From the NCBI GenBank assembly GCA_928724745.1, contig CAKMXJ010000010.1:744001-808000 (forward strand): a stretch of 64,000 nucleotides of DNA, written 5' to 3'. This stretch comes from Anthracocystis setariae (lineage: Eukaryota; Basidiomycota; Ustilaginomycetes; Ustilaginales; Ustilaginaceae). The notes under the pieces are model-generated. The model searched no databases, had not been told where the DNA came from, and saw only the letters and a list, made by a program, of their open reading frames with translations. Position numbers and translations under genes: made by a program. Below are positions 31,357 through 43,040 of this stretch, piece by piece (positions within the stretch are counted from its first letter, which is position 1; each line of letters opens with the position of its first letter).

Positions 31357-32330
31357 TTGCCAACATGGTTCAAGCCGAAACGGGATGTCTCAAATGCTCA
31401 GCCATGCCAACAACGCAAAGAGGGGGAAAAGCCAAAGCAAAACCCTACATTTTATAACCCAAAGCCAAAGCAAAACCCTACATACAACCAGGCAGCCAAT
31501 GTGATGCGCCATCTCCCAGCCTGGATGGCCCCCAGGTGTTTGACATTGTATCACACCAACTGGCTTGTGTCAACAAACATCAGCTTCCTTGCTTGCAATC
31601 ATTGGGAGCCATCAATGATATACACACAAGGCGCCTCTGTCTGCCTACCCAAGACTCTGGTCAGTCCCTTGATAGCCAAATAAGCCAAATCAGCCAATGT
31701 GATGCACCATCTCCCAGCCTGGATGGCCCCCAGGTGTTCGACGTTGCATCACACCAACTGGCTTGGCTTGTGTCGACAAACATTGGCTTCCTCATTTGTA
31801 ATCATTGGGAGCCATCAATGATATACACACAAGGCGCCTCTGTCTGCCTACCCAAGACCCTCAATAATACCCCAATAGCCAACATACCACATTACCATTG
31901 CTGCGCTGTGCCGTCAATACCCCTGTGCCGTCAATACCCCTGTGCCGTCAATACCCCAATAGCCAACATACCGCTTTACCATCACTGTGCTGTGCCGTCA
32001 ATACCCCAACAGCCAAACTACCGCATTACCATCACTGTGCTGTGCCGTCAACCCAAAGACAAGCCAAATCAGCCAATGTGATGCGCCGTCTCCCAGCCTG
32101 GATGGCCCCCAGGTGCTTGACTTTGCATCACACCGACTGGCTTGTGTTGACAAACATCAGCTTCCTTGTTTGCAATTATTGGGAGCCATCAATGATATAC
32201 ACACAAGGCGCCTCTGTCTGCCTACCCAAGACCCTCAATAATACCCCAATAGCCAACATACCACATTACCATCGCTGTGCTGTGCCGTCAATACCCCAAT
32301 AGCCAAATGGTGAGAGGGAGCAAGCAAAAG
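31357..32330. repeat. Subtelomere-like repeat, three ~175-200-bp copies plus a short CCGTCAATACCCC array
   Basis: The block GCCAATGTGATGCGCC... GATATACACACAAGGCGCCT...CTACCCAAGA appears three times, near 31496-31670, 31697-31862 and 32072-32234. Between copies 2 and 3 is a short-period array of CTGTGCCGTCAATACCCCAATAGCC (31900-32060), which returns after copy 3 (~32235-32305). Open frames here only reflect the repeats. Confidence 0.85.
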
Positions 32331-32539
32331 AAGCAAGCTTCGGATGTGTGGCCTTTATATATATATCCACATCCTTGGTCAAGCTCCTTTTTTTTGCCCC
32401 CTTTCATATATCCCAGGTAATAGGAGTCTGGTTTCCATCTGCAAATACAGACAGGTTGAAATTCCAGTACAGTGAGATAGGTGGGATGCTGACACCTTTT
32501 TGCACTAATTCACTGAAAATCAAAAAATGATTTCCGGAT

Positions 32540-33640
32540 TTTCTGCTTTATTTATTTCCAAAAAATTGAGATAAATTATTTCCGGATTTTATTTATTTGC
32601 AAATAATTGAGATAATTAATTTCCGGATTTTCTGCTTTATTTATTTGCAAATAATTTCCGCATTTTCTGCTTTATTTATTTGCAGATAATTCCTCATTTT
32701 CTGCTTTATTCATTTGCAAATAATTTCCGCATTTTCTGCTTTATTTATTTGCAGATAATTCCGCATTTTCTGCTTTAATTATTTGCAGATAATTCCTCAT
32801 TTTCTGCTTTATTTATTTGCAAATAATTTCCGCATTTTCTGCTTTATTTATCTGCAGATAATTCCGCATTTTCTGCTTTAATTATTTGCAAATAATTCCT
32901 CATTTTCTGCTTTAATCATTTGCAAATAATTTCCGCATTTTCTGCTTTATTTATTTGCAAATAATTCCTCATTTTCTGCTCTATTTATTTGCAAATAATT
33001 CCTCATTTTCTGCTCTATTTATTTGCAAATTAAAAAAGCGCCAATAAATCAAAAATATTTTCCGGATTTTCTGCTTTATTTTAAAAAATCATCTCCGGAA
33101 TTTATGCTTTATTTATTTGCAAATAATTCCTCAATTTCTGCTCTATTTATTTGCAAATTAACACTAAAAAAGCGCCATAAAATCAAAAATAATTTTCGGA
33201 TTTTCTGCTTTATTTTAAAAAATAATTTCCGGAATTTCTGCTTTATTAATTTGCAATTTAACACTAACAAAGCAACAAAAAATCGAGAATAATTTCCGGA
33301 TTTTTTGCCCTATTAATTGCTTTATTTTAAAAAATAATTTCCAGAATTTATGCTTTATTAATTTGCAATTTAACACTAACAAAGCAACAAAAAATCGAGA
33401 ATAATTTCCGGATTTTTTGCCCTATTAATTGCTTTATTTTAGGGCCGGAATTTTTGGCTATTTCATTGTTGACATCTTGTGTATTTTTTGCAATTTAACA
33501 CTGACAAAGCAACAAAAAATCGAGGATAATTTCCGGATTTTTTGCCCTATTAATTGCTTTATTTTAGGGCCGGAATTTTTGGCTCTTTAATTGTTGATTT
33601 TCTGGTGTATTTATTTATTGCTGCATTTTCTGTTTTGCCA
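32540..33640. repeat. AT-rich satellite, ~35-45-bp unit
   Basis: About 1.1 kb of the motif TTTATTTATTTGCAAATAATTCC(G/T)CATTTTCTGC, with unit drift along the array. From ~33180 a longer variant (CAATTTAACACTAACAAAGCAACAAAAAATCGAG...) takes over. It is strikingly AT-rich against GC-rich surroundings and has no coding potential. It could be an isochore-like or replication-origin/centromere-type block, or simply satellite. Confidence 0.85.
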
Positions 33641-33879
33641 GTAAAATCTTGTCTTTTTGCATTGTCAGATTGTGTCAATTGGCAGGGGTTACCACAGCTG
33701 GAAATGCCGTAAAATTCTGGCTTGCATTCCTGCAGCCAGGATGAGACAGTGAGCTGCCAGAGGCAGCAAACGGCTATATCGTCTATCATTCCAGCAGCCA
33801 GGATGAGACAGTGAGCTGCCAGAGGCAGCAAACGGCCGATACGGAGGCGATCGAGCACGCACAAGTTGACGAGGCTATG

Positions 33880-33914
33880 TAGGGTTAGGCCGGAGGCGTT
33901 AGGGTTGGGGTTAG
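33880..33914 (+). repeat. Interstitial telomere-like motif (TTAGGG variants), copy 1
   Basis: TAGGGTTAGG (33880-33889), a 9-nt gap, then TTAGGGTTGGGGTTAG ending 33914. A few degenerate TTAGGG units. Confidence 0.6.
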
Positions 33915-34705
33915 TGCCGCAGGCTATATCGTCTATCATTCCAGCAGCCAGGATGAGACAGTGAGCTGCCAGAGGCAGCAAACGGCCAATACGGAGGTGA
34001 TCGAGCACGCACAAGTTGACGACCAGGCCAGCAGAGGCTGTGTGGCTGACAATGCAATACAATCAAGTGGATACGGTGTGTGTGGAGCTGGAACAGCAAC
34101 CAGGAAGCGTTGGACAAGGCAGAACAATGCACAACTGTCAAACCGCAAGCTGTCGATCGAAAACACGCAACACGGCTGACAAGTGAATCAAAGTGGACCG
34201 ACAGGCATGCAGACCATGCAGACAGGTGTGTGGCAGCTCAGGAAGGATGTATGTGGCCAGCTGGAAGCATTTGCGGGTGGATAACATGCCATCGGAGGTG
34301 TCGGCAATGGCTACAACCATCGACACGCAAAACACGCAACTCAGCCGACAGCATCGACAAAGGCAAGCAACAGGCGTGCAGACCATGCAGGCATCAGCGT
34401 TACAGGTATAGTGAGCAGTACGTACCATGCCAGGAGCGTTTGCAGGTGGATAACGCACCATCTTAGGCATCGACGTCCATCCCGACTGTCAACACGTGAA
34501 AATGCAAGTGCTCCGATCTCGTCCCAGGCCAGCTTTCAGGCTGTGGCAAGCATGCAGCATGTGTTCTAGCATACAGATCAACGTACTGCACCATGCCAGC
34601 AGCATCTTGGAGCTCAAAAGCATCGCAACAATGCAGGCAACAAAATGTCGATCGGAACATCGAGAATGCAGGTAGAGCTATGTAGAGACCACCAGGGAGG
34701 CTATG

Positions 34706-34740
34706 TAGGGTTAGGCCGGAGGCGTTAGGGTTGGGGTTAG
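34706..34740 (+). repeat. Interstitial telomere-like motif, copy 2
   Basis: Same TAGGGTTAGG...TTAGGGTTGGGGTTAG block inside the second copy of the 322-bp repeat. Confidence 0.6.
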
Positions 34741-35018
34741 TGCCGTAGGCTATATCGTCTATCATTCCAGCAGCCAGGATGAGACAGTGAGCTGCCAGAG
34801 GCAGCAAACGGCCGATACGGAGGTGATCGAGCACGCACAAGTTGACGACCAGGCCAGCAGAGGCTGTGTGGCTGACAATGCAATACAATCAAGTGGATAC
34901 GGTGTGTGTGGAGCTGGAACAGCAACCAGGAAGCGTTGGACAAGGCAGAACAATGCACAACTGTCAAACCGCAAGCTGTCGATCGAAAACACGCAACACG
35001 GCTGACAAGTGAATCAAA

Positions 35019-35368
35019 TGTTATGCTCCTGGGGTCTTAGAACCTCGGAACGTGGCGGTGCGTCTGTGTCGAGGCCAGGGGCGTGGTACCGGGTGTTGCT
35101 CCCGGGATCGTTGCCAAGATAGCGGAGCGGGTGAGCGGGAGATCGGGAGGAGGTCTGATATTTCTACCTACTAGAGTGAGTAAGCTAAAATACAATCGAC
35201 GTCTGAACGTGAGTTAGTTGCAGGGAGGATCTTCGGTATGACTTCCGGGAGCCCCTCCCGGAGATTGCCGCAGTCCCACCCTGGACCCCGATTCCTGACC
35301 TGGATCGGGAAAGCCTCCTCCCGCTTGTCACACTGCTATATTCCTTTCCGGCGCTGATGTTTGTAACA
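35019..35368 (-). mobile_element. 3' LTR of element D
   Basis: 350 bp, TGTTATGCTCC...GTTTGTAACA (TGTTA/TAACA ends). It contains TACAATCGAC at 35191-35200, the same block found at the presumed RNA start of element C. The polypurine tract lies just right of 35368. Confidence 0.85.
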
Positions 35369-35566
35369 TTACCCCCCCCCCCCGGGATGGCCGACGTCCC
35401 CGTGGCCACTTGCGCGCTCCCGGATCTTAGGAACCACGCGGGAGCCCCGGCCCCACCACGCGTAACCCGCTCCGCGAACAAAGGGGTCAGGAACGGACGC
35501 TTTGTGTACCTGGCGGGGCGTGCGCAGCGGGGTGGCGCAGCGGGCTGAGCGCTAACCCCTCCTCTG

Positions 35567-35575
35567 TATATAAAA
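35567..35575 (+). promoter_or_regulatory. TATA box of the antisense gene of element D
   Basis: TATATAAAA, 79 bp before ATG 35654 and directed against gag-pol transcription. It suggests the antisense ORF has its own promoter inside the element. Confidence 0.55.
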
Positions 35576-35653
35576 CTCGCCTCGCTCCCATTCCTGGTTC
35601 TTTCCCTTCTTCCACATCCTACGTTCTAACGCTCGGTAACGTACATCAAGACT

Positions 35654-36093
35654 ATGCGTAGTAAGTACTGTTCCGGGACCCGAGGTACGAGGCAGGGACT
35701 GATCACTGACATCTTTTGCCTTTCTCATTTGAACGCAGCAACCCGATCTTCCACCCGGCGCGGTGGTCCCGACTCTGGGGTCGCGGGAGGCTCTGCCCCC
35801 GCCCCCGAAAATGTAATGGCTGTGGACGAGTCCCGGGGTGTTAGTGCCCCGGAGGTTGTGGACGAGTCCCGGGGAGTGAGTGCCCCGGAGGTCGTGGACG
35901 AGTCGGGCCGATACGTGGCCCAAGAGGGAGACGTGGTCTCCCTGTATGCGGACGAGTCCCCCGCTCGTGAGGGCGGGGAAGCTGGAGCCGATTTGATCCC
36001 GGCTTCCAGGGTCGTGGACGAGTCCCCGGCGCGGAACACATCTCCGCGCCGGGAAGATGGGCAGCATGCTCCCGGGCTCCCGGGCCAGGATGC
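35654..36093 (+). pseudogene. Antisense six-Cys ORF of element D, 5' part (interrupted by element A)
   Basis: A 7-nt first exon (ATGCGTA, 35654-35660) is followed by a 78-nt GTAAGT...GCAG intron, and exon 2 starts at 35739. The protein begins TTRSSTRRGG and contains a repeated acidic VDES motif (VDESRGVSAPEV twice, then VDESGR, ADESPAR, VDESPAR). At codon GAT GC(C) the reading is cut by element A; the same GATGC resumes the frame at 54366. It is one of four antisense genes in this nest. Function unknown; the cysteine part lies in the 3' piece. Confidence 0.7.
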
Positions 36094-37207
36094 TGTCAGC
36101 GGTCGGGCGCCTGGTAAATAGGCCGATCTTGTTTCGAGAGCGGTGCGGTCCTGTTGGGCTGGGCCGCCGAGTTTGGGTTACGCGCCTGTGCAACTGGGAA
36201 GTACGAGGTGGGTTGCGCAGATACGTCGGCGGTCCGATAAAGACGACTGGGCCGCACTCGACTCGGCGGCGGTGGAGTGTGGGCCTCTCAACCGCGTTCG
36301 ACCTATTACCGACTGACGCTGTTGGCGCTCCGTTCAGCGGCAGCACGGCGTACTCGGTATTACGGTGTGTTAGCTTGGTGTCCCGCGAGCGCTCTTGACG
36401 AGACAGGAAGCTGTTTAGATGGTTAGGTGAACACTGGGAGTGATCACCAAGCTGTTACGGCGATGGCGTAGGGCCTGCCGTCCCGATGTCAGCTTGTAGG
36501 CAGCGTTTACGCGCTGCGGTGTCGATACCGGTACCGACGAGGTCTAGCTGTTCTCCGACTTGAACGGAGGCACGCGAGGAAGCTGCAATGCTACTGTATT
36601 GCAACTTACTAAACTAGTTACTGGAATGATCGTGAAGACGTCGTTAAGAATAGATACTGAGCTGAAGACTGTGTTTGTAAGAAGTAGAGTGGATGAGGAG
36701 CTCATCCACTACGAGCCAGGTGAGGAGACATTAAGTATGTCCGCTCCAAGCCCCTATGGCAAGGTCGATCCGGCGCTAGCCTATTGTCTAGCTGCACGGC
36801 CTGCGTGTGCGCATGTACTGACCGCGGCACAAGCAGCTGATCACCTCCAAGCCTCTGAGAGCATCTGAGATGGTGTCCCTCACCTGCTGATCTCCTCGAG
36901 ATGGCGTTTGTCGCGATCCGGCGTCTCTGCGCTGTCGAACGGCCGCCATCCGATCGCTATGGGCAAAATCGGCTGAAAGAGACTCTTTGAGCCGCACTCA
37001 CTTCGACGGCGGCCGAAAAGCGTATTTTCCACCGCTCCAACTTTACCCCCCGTGAGTAACGCCACTGCTAAATTCGGCGCACTGCGGGTCACGTACCTCC
37101 CCTCACCCGAATGCGAGGGCGGTCGACCGTAGCCCTCTTAACCGCGCTGGGGCCGAAGGCGGCCGTAAAACCAGTTTTCCGCCGCCTCGGCTTCGCTGCC
37201 TGTAACA
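36094..37207 (-). mobile_element. 3' LTR of element A
   Basis: 1114 bp, plus-strand ends TGTCAGCGG...CCTGTAACA. The polypurine tract CGGAAGGGGGGTAA (minus strand) lies directly right of 37207. It contains the hairpin GTGGATGAG-GAG-CTCATCCAC near 36689-36709. Confidence 0.92.
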
Positions 37208-37253
37208 TTACCCCCCTTCCGAGAACCGAGCTCCTGCAAGGTGAAATGAAATG

Positions 37254-37345
37254 GTCTGCGCATCTTCCAGCCGCTGTGGGCTCGTCTGCGCATCTTCCAG
37301 CCGCTGTGAGCTCGTCTGCGCATCTTCCAGCCGCTGTGAGCTCGT
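37254..37345 (+). repeat. Triplicated 30-bp unit upstream of the antisense gene of element A
   Basis: GTCTGCGCATCTTCCAGCCGCTGTGAGCTC, three tandem copies (first GTGGGCTC). Element B has a single copy at the matching place (~63295-63330). Confidence 0.85.
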
Positions 37346-37413
37346 CGGCGGCTGAGTGACGTGACTACTGAACTACCATCACCATCTCCAACCCTTTCGT
37401 CGCCGACAACATT

Positions 37414-39035
37414 ATGGCGCCCAACAAGAAGACTTCGACTGCGCCTGCTGTCCCCTCACGTCGGTCAGCACGGCTCGCCAAGGCGTCGGCTGACGCCGAT
37501 ACCCCCTCCACCCCATCGTCCGGCACCGATCAGGCCCCGGAGGCGCCTGCCAGCGTCACCACACCCGCCGTCGTCATCGCTGCCACAGCTGCTGTGGATG
37601 CGCCCGACCCCGTGGCTGTGGTTGCTGCTGCTGTCCCATCCGATGCAGTAGCCGTGACTGCCGCTGCTGCCGCGCCGGACACCATGGCTGTGGCCGCTGT
37701 GACTGCCGCGCCCGATGTTGTGGCTGTAGCTGCTGTTGCTGCCACGCCTGATGCCATTGCGCCGCCTACTGGTGTCGTCAGGCCAGTCGCCGTGACCCCT
37801 CCTCGAGTTGAGATTCCTGCTCGCGTGGTCGGTTCTCCCCTAGAAGCATTGTTCCTTGGTCCGTCGCCGCAGTCGCCATTGTCAAGTGCATCGATCTCAC
37901 CGCCTCGCTCGCCGGTCTACGTCCGTACTTCGCCCGAGCTATACGCACCACCCACCCCTCCGGCGAGGTTTACGGCCGAGGAGTTGCGTTCGATGACGAG
38001 CGCTCAGCTTCACGAGCACGGTTTGACGCCGGCCTCCCCCGCGGAGCCTCGCTTGCCGGCCTATGGTGCTGGAGCGTACGAGTCTGCTGGTCCCGGGCCG
38101 GCCGACACACTTAGCGACTTCCGTGAGTCATCCAACCGCCCGTCGCCTGATCTTGGCCTATCACTCGGATCGCCCGGCCGCCGAACGCCTGAGTTCGGCC
38201 CGCCGCCCATTCGCCGCGCCGAGGACGTGGTGCTGCAGCGTACAGGTCCGCGCAAGCCCACTCTGGTCGAGATGCTGGAGTGGACGGAGCGATACACCGC
38301 CCCTGCGCTGCTCATCGCGATCGTCAACGAGGCTTGGGACCGCGAGTGGCAACTTGACGATGCCGGCAGGGTCTGGTTGCACCGAACGATGGTGCGACGC
38401 TTGACCGAAGGTAGTTCGCCGTGGCCGAACTACAGCTGCAAGCATTGTGCAGACCTCGATGTCCCGTAAGTATCCTTCTGGATGTGAGTGGTTCGGTCAG
38501 TACTGACACTTTACCTCTTCTTTTGCCTGGAACCAGATGTTTTCCGGTCACCTATGGTGATCCGACTGGACCTCGTCCCCGCCCTGCAGCTTCGTCGTGC
38601 TGCCATTGCCTGACGACCAAAAAGAAGTGTGGCGGCCGCGAGATCTGGCGCGCCACACGCCACGAGTACGTCGGCGATAGCCCCCACTCAACGTTGGCTA
38701 CGAACGAGCGGGCTGTGGTGCGTGCCCACCTCACGTACCCTGGTGGTCCTGGTTTGGGTGCTGTGCGTCGTCGTGATCGCCTGGTGGACTGGTTCAAGGA
38801 GCGAACCTTCCACCTCGACGCTCGCGATGCCTTCTTGACAGCGGGCACGATCGGTACGCAAGTTCGCGAGACCCTGGCGCGGTACCATCGTGAGAATCGT
38901 TCCTTGCTTGGCCAGTATCTGCCGTGCGAGGTCATGGAGGAGGAGCCGAACTTCGAGGGTCTTGGCTGGTTCGTAACTAGCCGTGGCGACGACGAGGAGG
39001 AGGTACGATACCACCGCCCTGAGGTCTTCCGTTAA
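37414..39035 (+). CDS. Antisense six-Cys protein of element A (spliced, intact)
   Basis: Exons 37414-38465 and 38537-39035, intron 71 nt (GTAAGT...CCAG), give 516 aa. The N-terminal half is Ala/Val/Pro-rich low complexity (VAVVAAAV... ~60-130) with SPPRSPVYVRTSPELYAPP. The conserved part holds CX2CX6C in SCKHCADLDVPC (the intron falls between the second and third Cys) and, ~20 residues on, CX2CX6C in CCHCLTTKKKC. That is a six-cysteine set spaced like an elongated Zn2Cys6 cluster. It is followed by a charged domain (VRRRDRLVDWFKERTFHLDA ... CEVMEEEP...). It reads antisense to pol, convergent with it (pol stop at 39246). The element B homologue is close to identical over exon 2. Zinc or nucleic-acid binding is inferred; no match to a named family recognised. 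Confidence 0.75.
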
Positions 39036-39245
39036 CCGTTGTCTAACAATTGATGTCGTTCCTGTTGTCTTGTGCTTGAGGACTTTGTGAATTGGTCGTG
39101 ATGTCTTGATATGTGAAAAAAAGAGTGTGGACGTGTGGCGACGGTTGTCCACGGCGGCTGATTGAATTACCAACGTGCCGCGGTCGTTTTACAGCGGCTG
39201 AGTGACCCACACCAAGCCGCCGAATCATCTAGTGCGGCTGGGCAG

Positions 39246-42200
39246 CTAAATTGCCTGCCGCTTTCGAGCGGTTCGGAGTCGTCCCCCCCGCTTCTCCTCA
39301 TACTCCTGAATGAGGTCTGGGCAGGCGAGGAGCTCGACATACTCCCAAGAGGCTTGCTCCTCCGGGTAGCCCTTCCAGAGGACGCGGTATTGCAGTCGGC
39401 CGTTAACGGCGCGGTGTCCCGTGATAGCTTCGACCTCGTACTCGAGGTCTTCGTCGTGCAGCGGCGGCACCACCGCGCGCTCATCCCGTCCAACGAGCTC
39501 GCTGGACCTCCGCTTCTCGAGCATCGAGACGTGGAAAACGTCGTGGACACGGAGCAAAGTCGGTAATTGGAGGCGGTATGCTCTGGCGCCGATGCGCTCG
39601 ACGATGGGGTACGGCCCGGCGAACCGGGTGTCGAGCTTGGGACTCGGTCGGCGAGTTTTCCAGTTGCGTCGGTTGACGTAGACGAGCTCTCCAACTTTGA
39701 ACTCAACGTCAAGATGCTTCTTATTGTACTGCTCGACCGCACGAGCCTGAGCCGACCGGACTTGGTCTTGCAGATAAGTAGTGAGCTCTGCTTCTGAACG
39801 AGCGAACTCAGCTCGTTGAGGGTCAAGCACGCCAGCGCGCTCTGGTACTTCTGGATGCATCTTGGGATTCCACCCGTAACACGCAAAGAATGGTGAGACA
39901 CCGAGACTGCTGTGTACCGCGTTGTTGTAAACAAACTCGGCGTTGGCCAATAGCAAAGCCCAGTTGTTCTGCTCGTAATTGCAATACATACGGAGGTATT
40001 GCTCGACGACTTGGTTGACCCGTTCCGTTTGACCGTCTGTCTGAGGATGGTACGCCGTCGATAGAGAGTGCTGAATAGAGAGAGAGTCGGTGTACCGCTT
40101 CCAGACCGCGGAGATGAACTGTCGGCCGCGATCAGAGACAATATGCTCAGGTGTTCCGGACCGGCGGAACACATGTTGCTGGAGGAGCTCGGCGGTGCGA
40201 GCCGATGTGATAGTCTTGACCGTCGGCGTGAGTACAGCGAGCTTGGTGAGCCGATCGACGACGACCAGAATCGAGTCGTAGCCGTCAGAGAGTGGCAGGC
40301 CCTCGATAAAGTCCATGGATACCGATCCCCATGGTCTTGAAGGAGTGGCCAACGGCTTGAGCAGGCCGTACGGCCGATGACGAGGTGCCTTATAACGGGC
40401 GCAGACCGGACAGCTCGCTACATAGTCGGCGATCCAAGCACGCATTCCCGGCCACCAGTAATGACGCTGGGTGAGGGCTAGCGTTGTGTCACGACCCAGG
40501 TGTCCGGCGGTGATGCCGTCGTGGCACTGTGTCATCACCATGAAGCGCAGGTGCTCCACCGAGAGTGACTGCTCACTGACAATCTTGGCCGAGCGTGTGT
40601 CACGACGACCTTGCTTTCCGGTCAGCGTGACCTTGGGGATGACAAGGCGGCCTTCGCGATGCCAAATACCGTCTTTGACTTCGAAAGGCGTGTGCTTGTG
40701 GAGCGCTTGGAGCTCGGTGTCGAGCGGTTGGAAAACGCGAACTAGCTCCGGCAGGCCGCCCCTTACTATTGCCGCCATCGACGACCGCGGCTGACTGGCC
40801 CCTGATAAGCCGCCGTCGGTTCCAATTCGGCTCGGTAACTGATTTTCCGGTAATACAGTTCCAAAAATGCGGGGGTGGAGGAGCTGCCTTACGTTATGCT
40901 CGCGCTCTTTTGCTGATGGCTCCATGTCACTGCGTCGTGTCAAGGAGTCGGGCTCGCCCGCCTTGTCTCCTGGTCGGTACTGAACAACGAAATCGAAGTC
41001 GGCCAGTAACACGGCCCACCGAGCCTGTCGACCACTGATGCGACGTTGCACTGTGAAGTACTTGAGCGCCTCGTGATCCGAGAGAACGGAGAACCGAGAC
41101 GGGAGCCCCGCCAGCATGTGTCGCCACTGATGGAGGCAGGCGACGATGGCGAGGAGCTCTTTATCATGGATCTCGTAGTTTCTCTCAGCTGACGTCATCT
41201 TGCGCGAGTAGAAGGCCACGGGATGCCACCTGTTCTCTGTCTCCTGTTTGAGGACGCCGGCGATGGCGAAGTCGCTGGCGTCAGTCTCGAGGCGGGTTGA
41301 CTTGTGATAATCGAAATGTCGCAGTACTCCGGCTGTCGTGAAAGCCTCGATGAGCTTGTGGAAAGCCTCCACTGCCTCCTCCGACAACTGGAACTTCTTG
41401 AAGCGCTCCGTAGGCTTAATGAGCGATGTGAGAGGCTTCGAGATGCGAGCGAAGTGTGATATGAACCGACGATAGAAGTTCGCGAACCCAAGGAAGCGCT
41501 GGATATCATGAATCGTCTGTGGCAACGGCCACTCTTTGATGATTCGTACCTTTTCTTGATCCATTTCGATACCTCCTGGCGTGATGACATAGCCGAGGAA
41601 CTCGACAGTGTCTGTGTGGAAGATGCACTTCGACAGCTTGGCAAAGAGACGGTTCAATTTCAAACGCCGCAGTACTTCGCGGACGTGTTCGACATGCTCA
41701 TCCTCGTTGTTGCTGAAGATGAGGAAATCATCGAGATAAACCACAACATAGATTCCGATGATGTCGCGGAAGATGCCGTTGACGAGCGACTGGAAATGCG
41801 AGGGCGCGTTTGCCAGCCCGAAAGGCATGACGAGATACTCGTACAGGCCAAGCTGAGTGCCGAACGCCGTCTTCCATTCATCACCGTCAGCTATACGTAC
41901 CAAGTTGTACGCTGCCTTGAGATCGAGCTTGCTGAACACCTTAGCATTCCTCAGTAAGAACAGTTGCTCCTCGATGAGCGGCAGCGGCGCTCGATTCTTG
42001 ACAGTGATCTCGTTGAGGCCTCGGTAGTCGACGCAGAGGCGGAGGCCGCCGTCCTTCTTCGGCACAAACAGCACTGGAGAACGAGCTGGGCTCTTTGATG
42101 GCCGAATGAACCCCTTTGCAAGGTTCTCGTCGAGGTACTTGCGAAGTTCCTCCATCTCCTTAGGCCCCTTGAGGTAAAGTGGGCCCTGAGGAGGTTTGGC

Positions 42201-42328
42201 TCCCGGTACGAGCTCGATGGGCAAATCCGTGCTGGTGCGAGGAGGCAGCTTGTCGGCCTCGACTTCACTGAATACCGCCTCGAGATCCCGATATTGCTCT
42301 GGAATCGACACTGGATTAGCTGGCTTGG
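39246..42328 (-). pseudogene. Element A pol, 3' part: RT, RNase H, integrase, chromodomain (split by element C)
   Basis: Open from the element C junction to stop 39248-39246. Reverse transcriptase with VPKKDGGLRLCVDYRGLNE and YLDDFLIFSNN, RNase H (LETDASDFAIAGVL ... SRKMTSAERNYEIHDKELLA), integrase zinc region (HX..H..CPVCARYKAPRHRPYG), the D,D-35-E core (SMDFIEGLPLSDGYDSILVV; SDRGRQFIS; YHPQTDGQTERVNQVVEQYL) and a C-terminal chromodomain (YEVEAITGHRAVNGRLQYRV ... EEQASWEYVELLA). It ends shortly after EYEEKRGG. The 5' portion is at 50852-51541. Confidence 0.9.
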
Positions 42329-42763
42329 TGTTAAGCGCCAAGGGTCTGACAACCTCCTGACTGTGCGGCGAGGCACGCGGTGTGCGAGGCTTGGGCTTGA
42401 GGGCGCGTGGCGGGAGTGGTGGCCACGAGAGTCACTGGGCACGATCCTGAGGTTAACGGTTCTACCATTGGGTCTGATATTCGCTATTACTCAAGGTAAC
42501 TAAGAATACAATCGACGAGCGGACGACAGGGAGGTGACGCGCGGCTGCTCACTTATAAGCATCACGCGTACCGCGCGGCGCGCAACGGAACGTAGGCCGC
42601 GCGCGGTCCTGAATCGCGGGGTGGACCTTGTCATGTCACGCGTGGCGCGCCCCCTCCTTCACGGCGTACCGCGCGGCGCGCCCTAGTGGCCACACATCGC
42701 GCGGCACGCGCCTGGCGGCACTCCCGTGGCGCGCTGGCTGGGGCCCCCCATCCAGCCGTAACA
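42329..42763 (-). mobile_element. 3' LTR of element C
   Basis: 435 bp. Differs from the 5' LTR at 42436 (T for C) and 42467 (A for G), both CpG transitions. TTATAA at 42553-42558; TACAATCGAC at 42507-42516 marks the presumed R start. Confidence 0.93.
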
Positions 42764-43040
42764 TTACCCCCCCGCCTCGGGGTGCGCGCACTCCGGAGCG
42801 CGCAGTCCCCACTCGCGGCGGCGGGCGGGAGTGGTCCCAAAAATTTTCACTCGTGGGGCGTGGCGCGGCGCACGCGTCGATCGCTGGGCGCACAAAGCGT
42901 TGCGCAGCGGAGGGACTCAGCCTCATTTGGGTGCTGCGGCTCGCAATGGCCGATCGACGGGGGTGTACACTTCTCCCTCCTTCCACCACCTGACTACATC
43001 TCGACCCCTTACGCTGGAACACCAAGTTAGCTGAACAACA

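Larger units (their letters stand above)
33720..35018. repeat. Duplicated subtelomere-like unit (322-bp direct repeats) with GCTGCC..GGCAGC palindromes
   Basis: 33871-34192 and 34697-35018 are nearly identical direct repeats, offset 826 bp. The second copy is cut exactly at 35018/35019 by element D. A shorter module CAGCCAGGATGAGACAGTGA + GCTGCCAGAGGCAGC occurs four times (~33726, 33791, 33942, 34768). 34193-34696 between the copies is unique within the window, with no gene supported. Confidence 0.85.

Noticed and set aside
31357..32330. Protein-coding gene in the ~180-bp repeats
   Set aside because: Open frames repeat with the DNA unit and differ in frame between copies.
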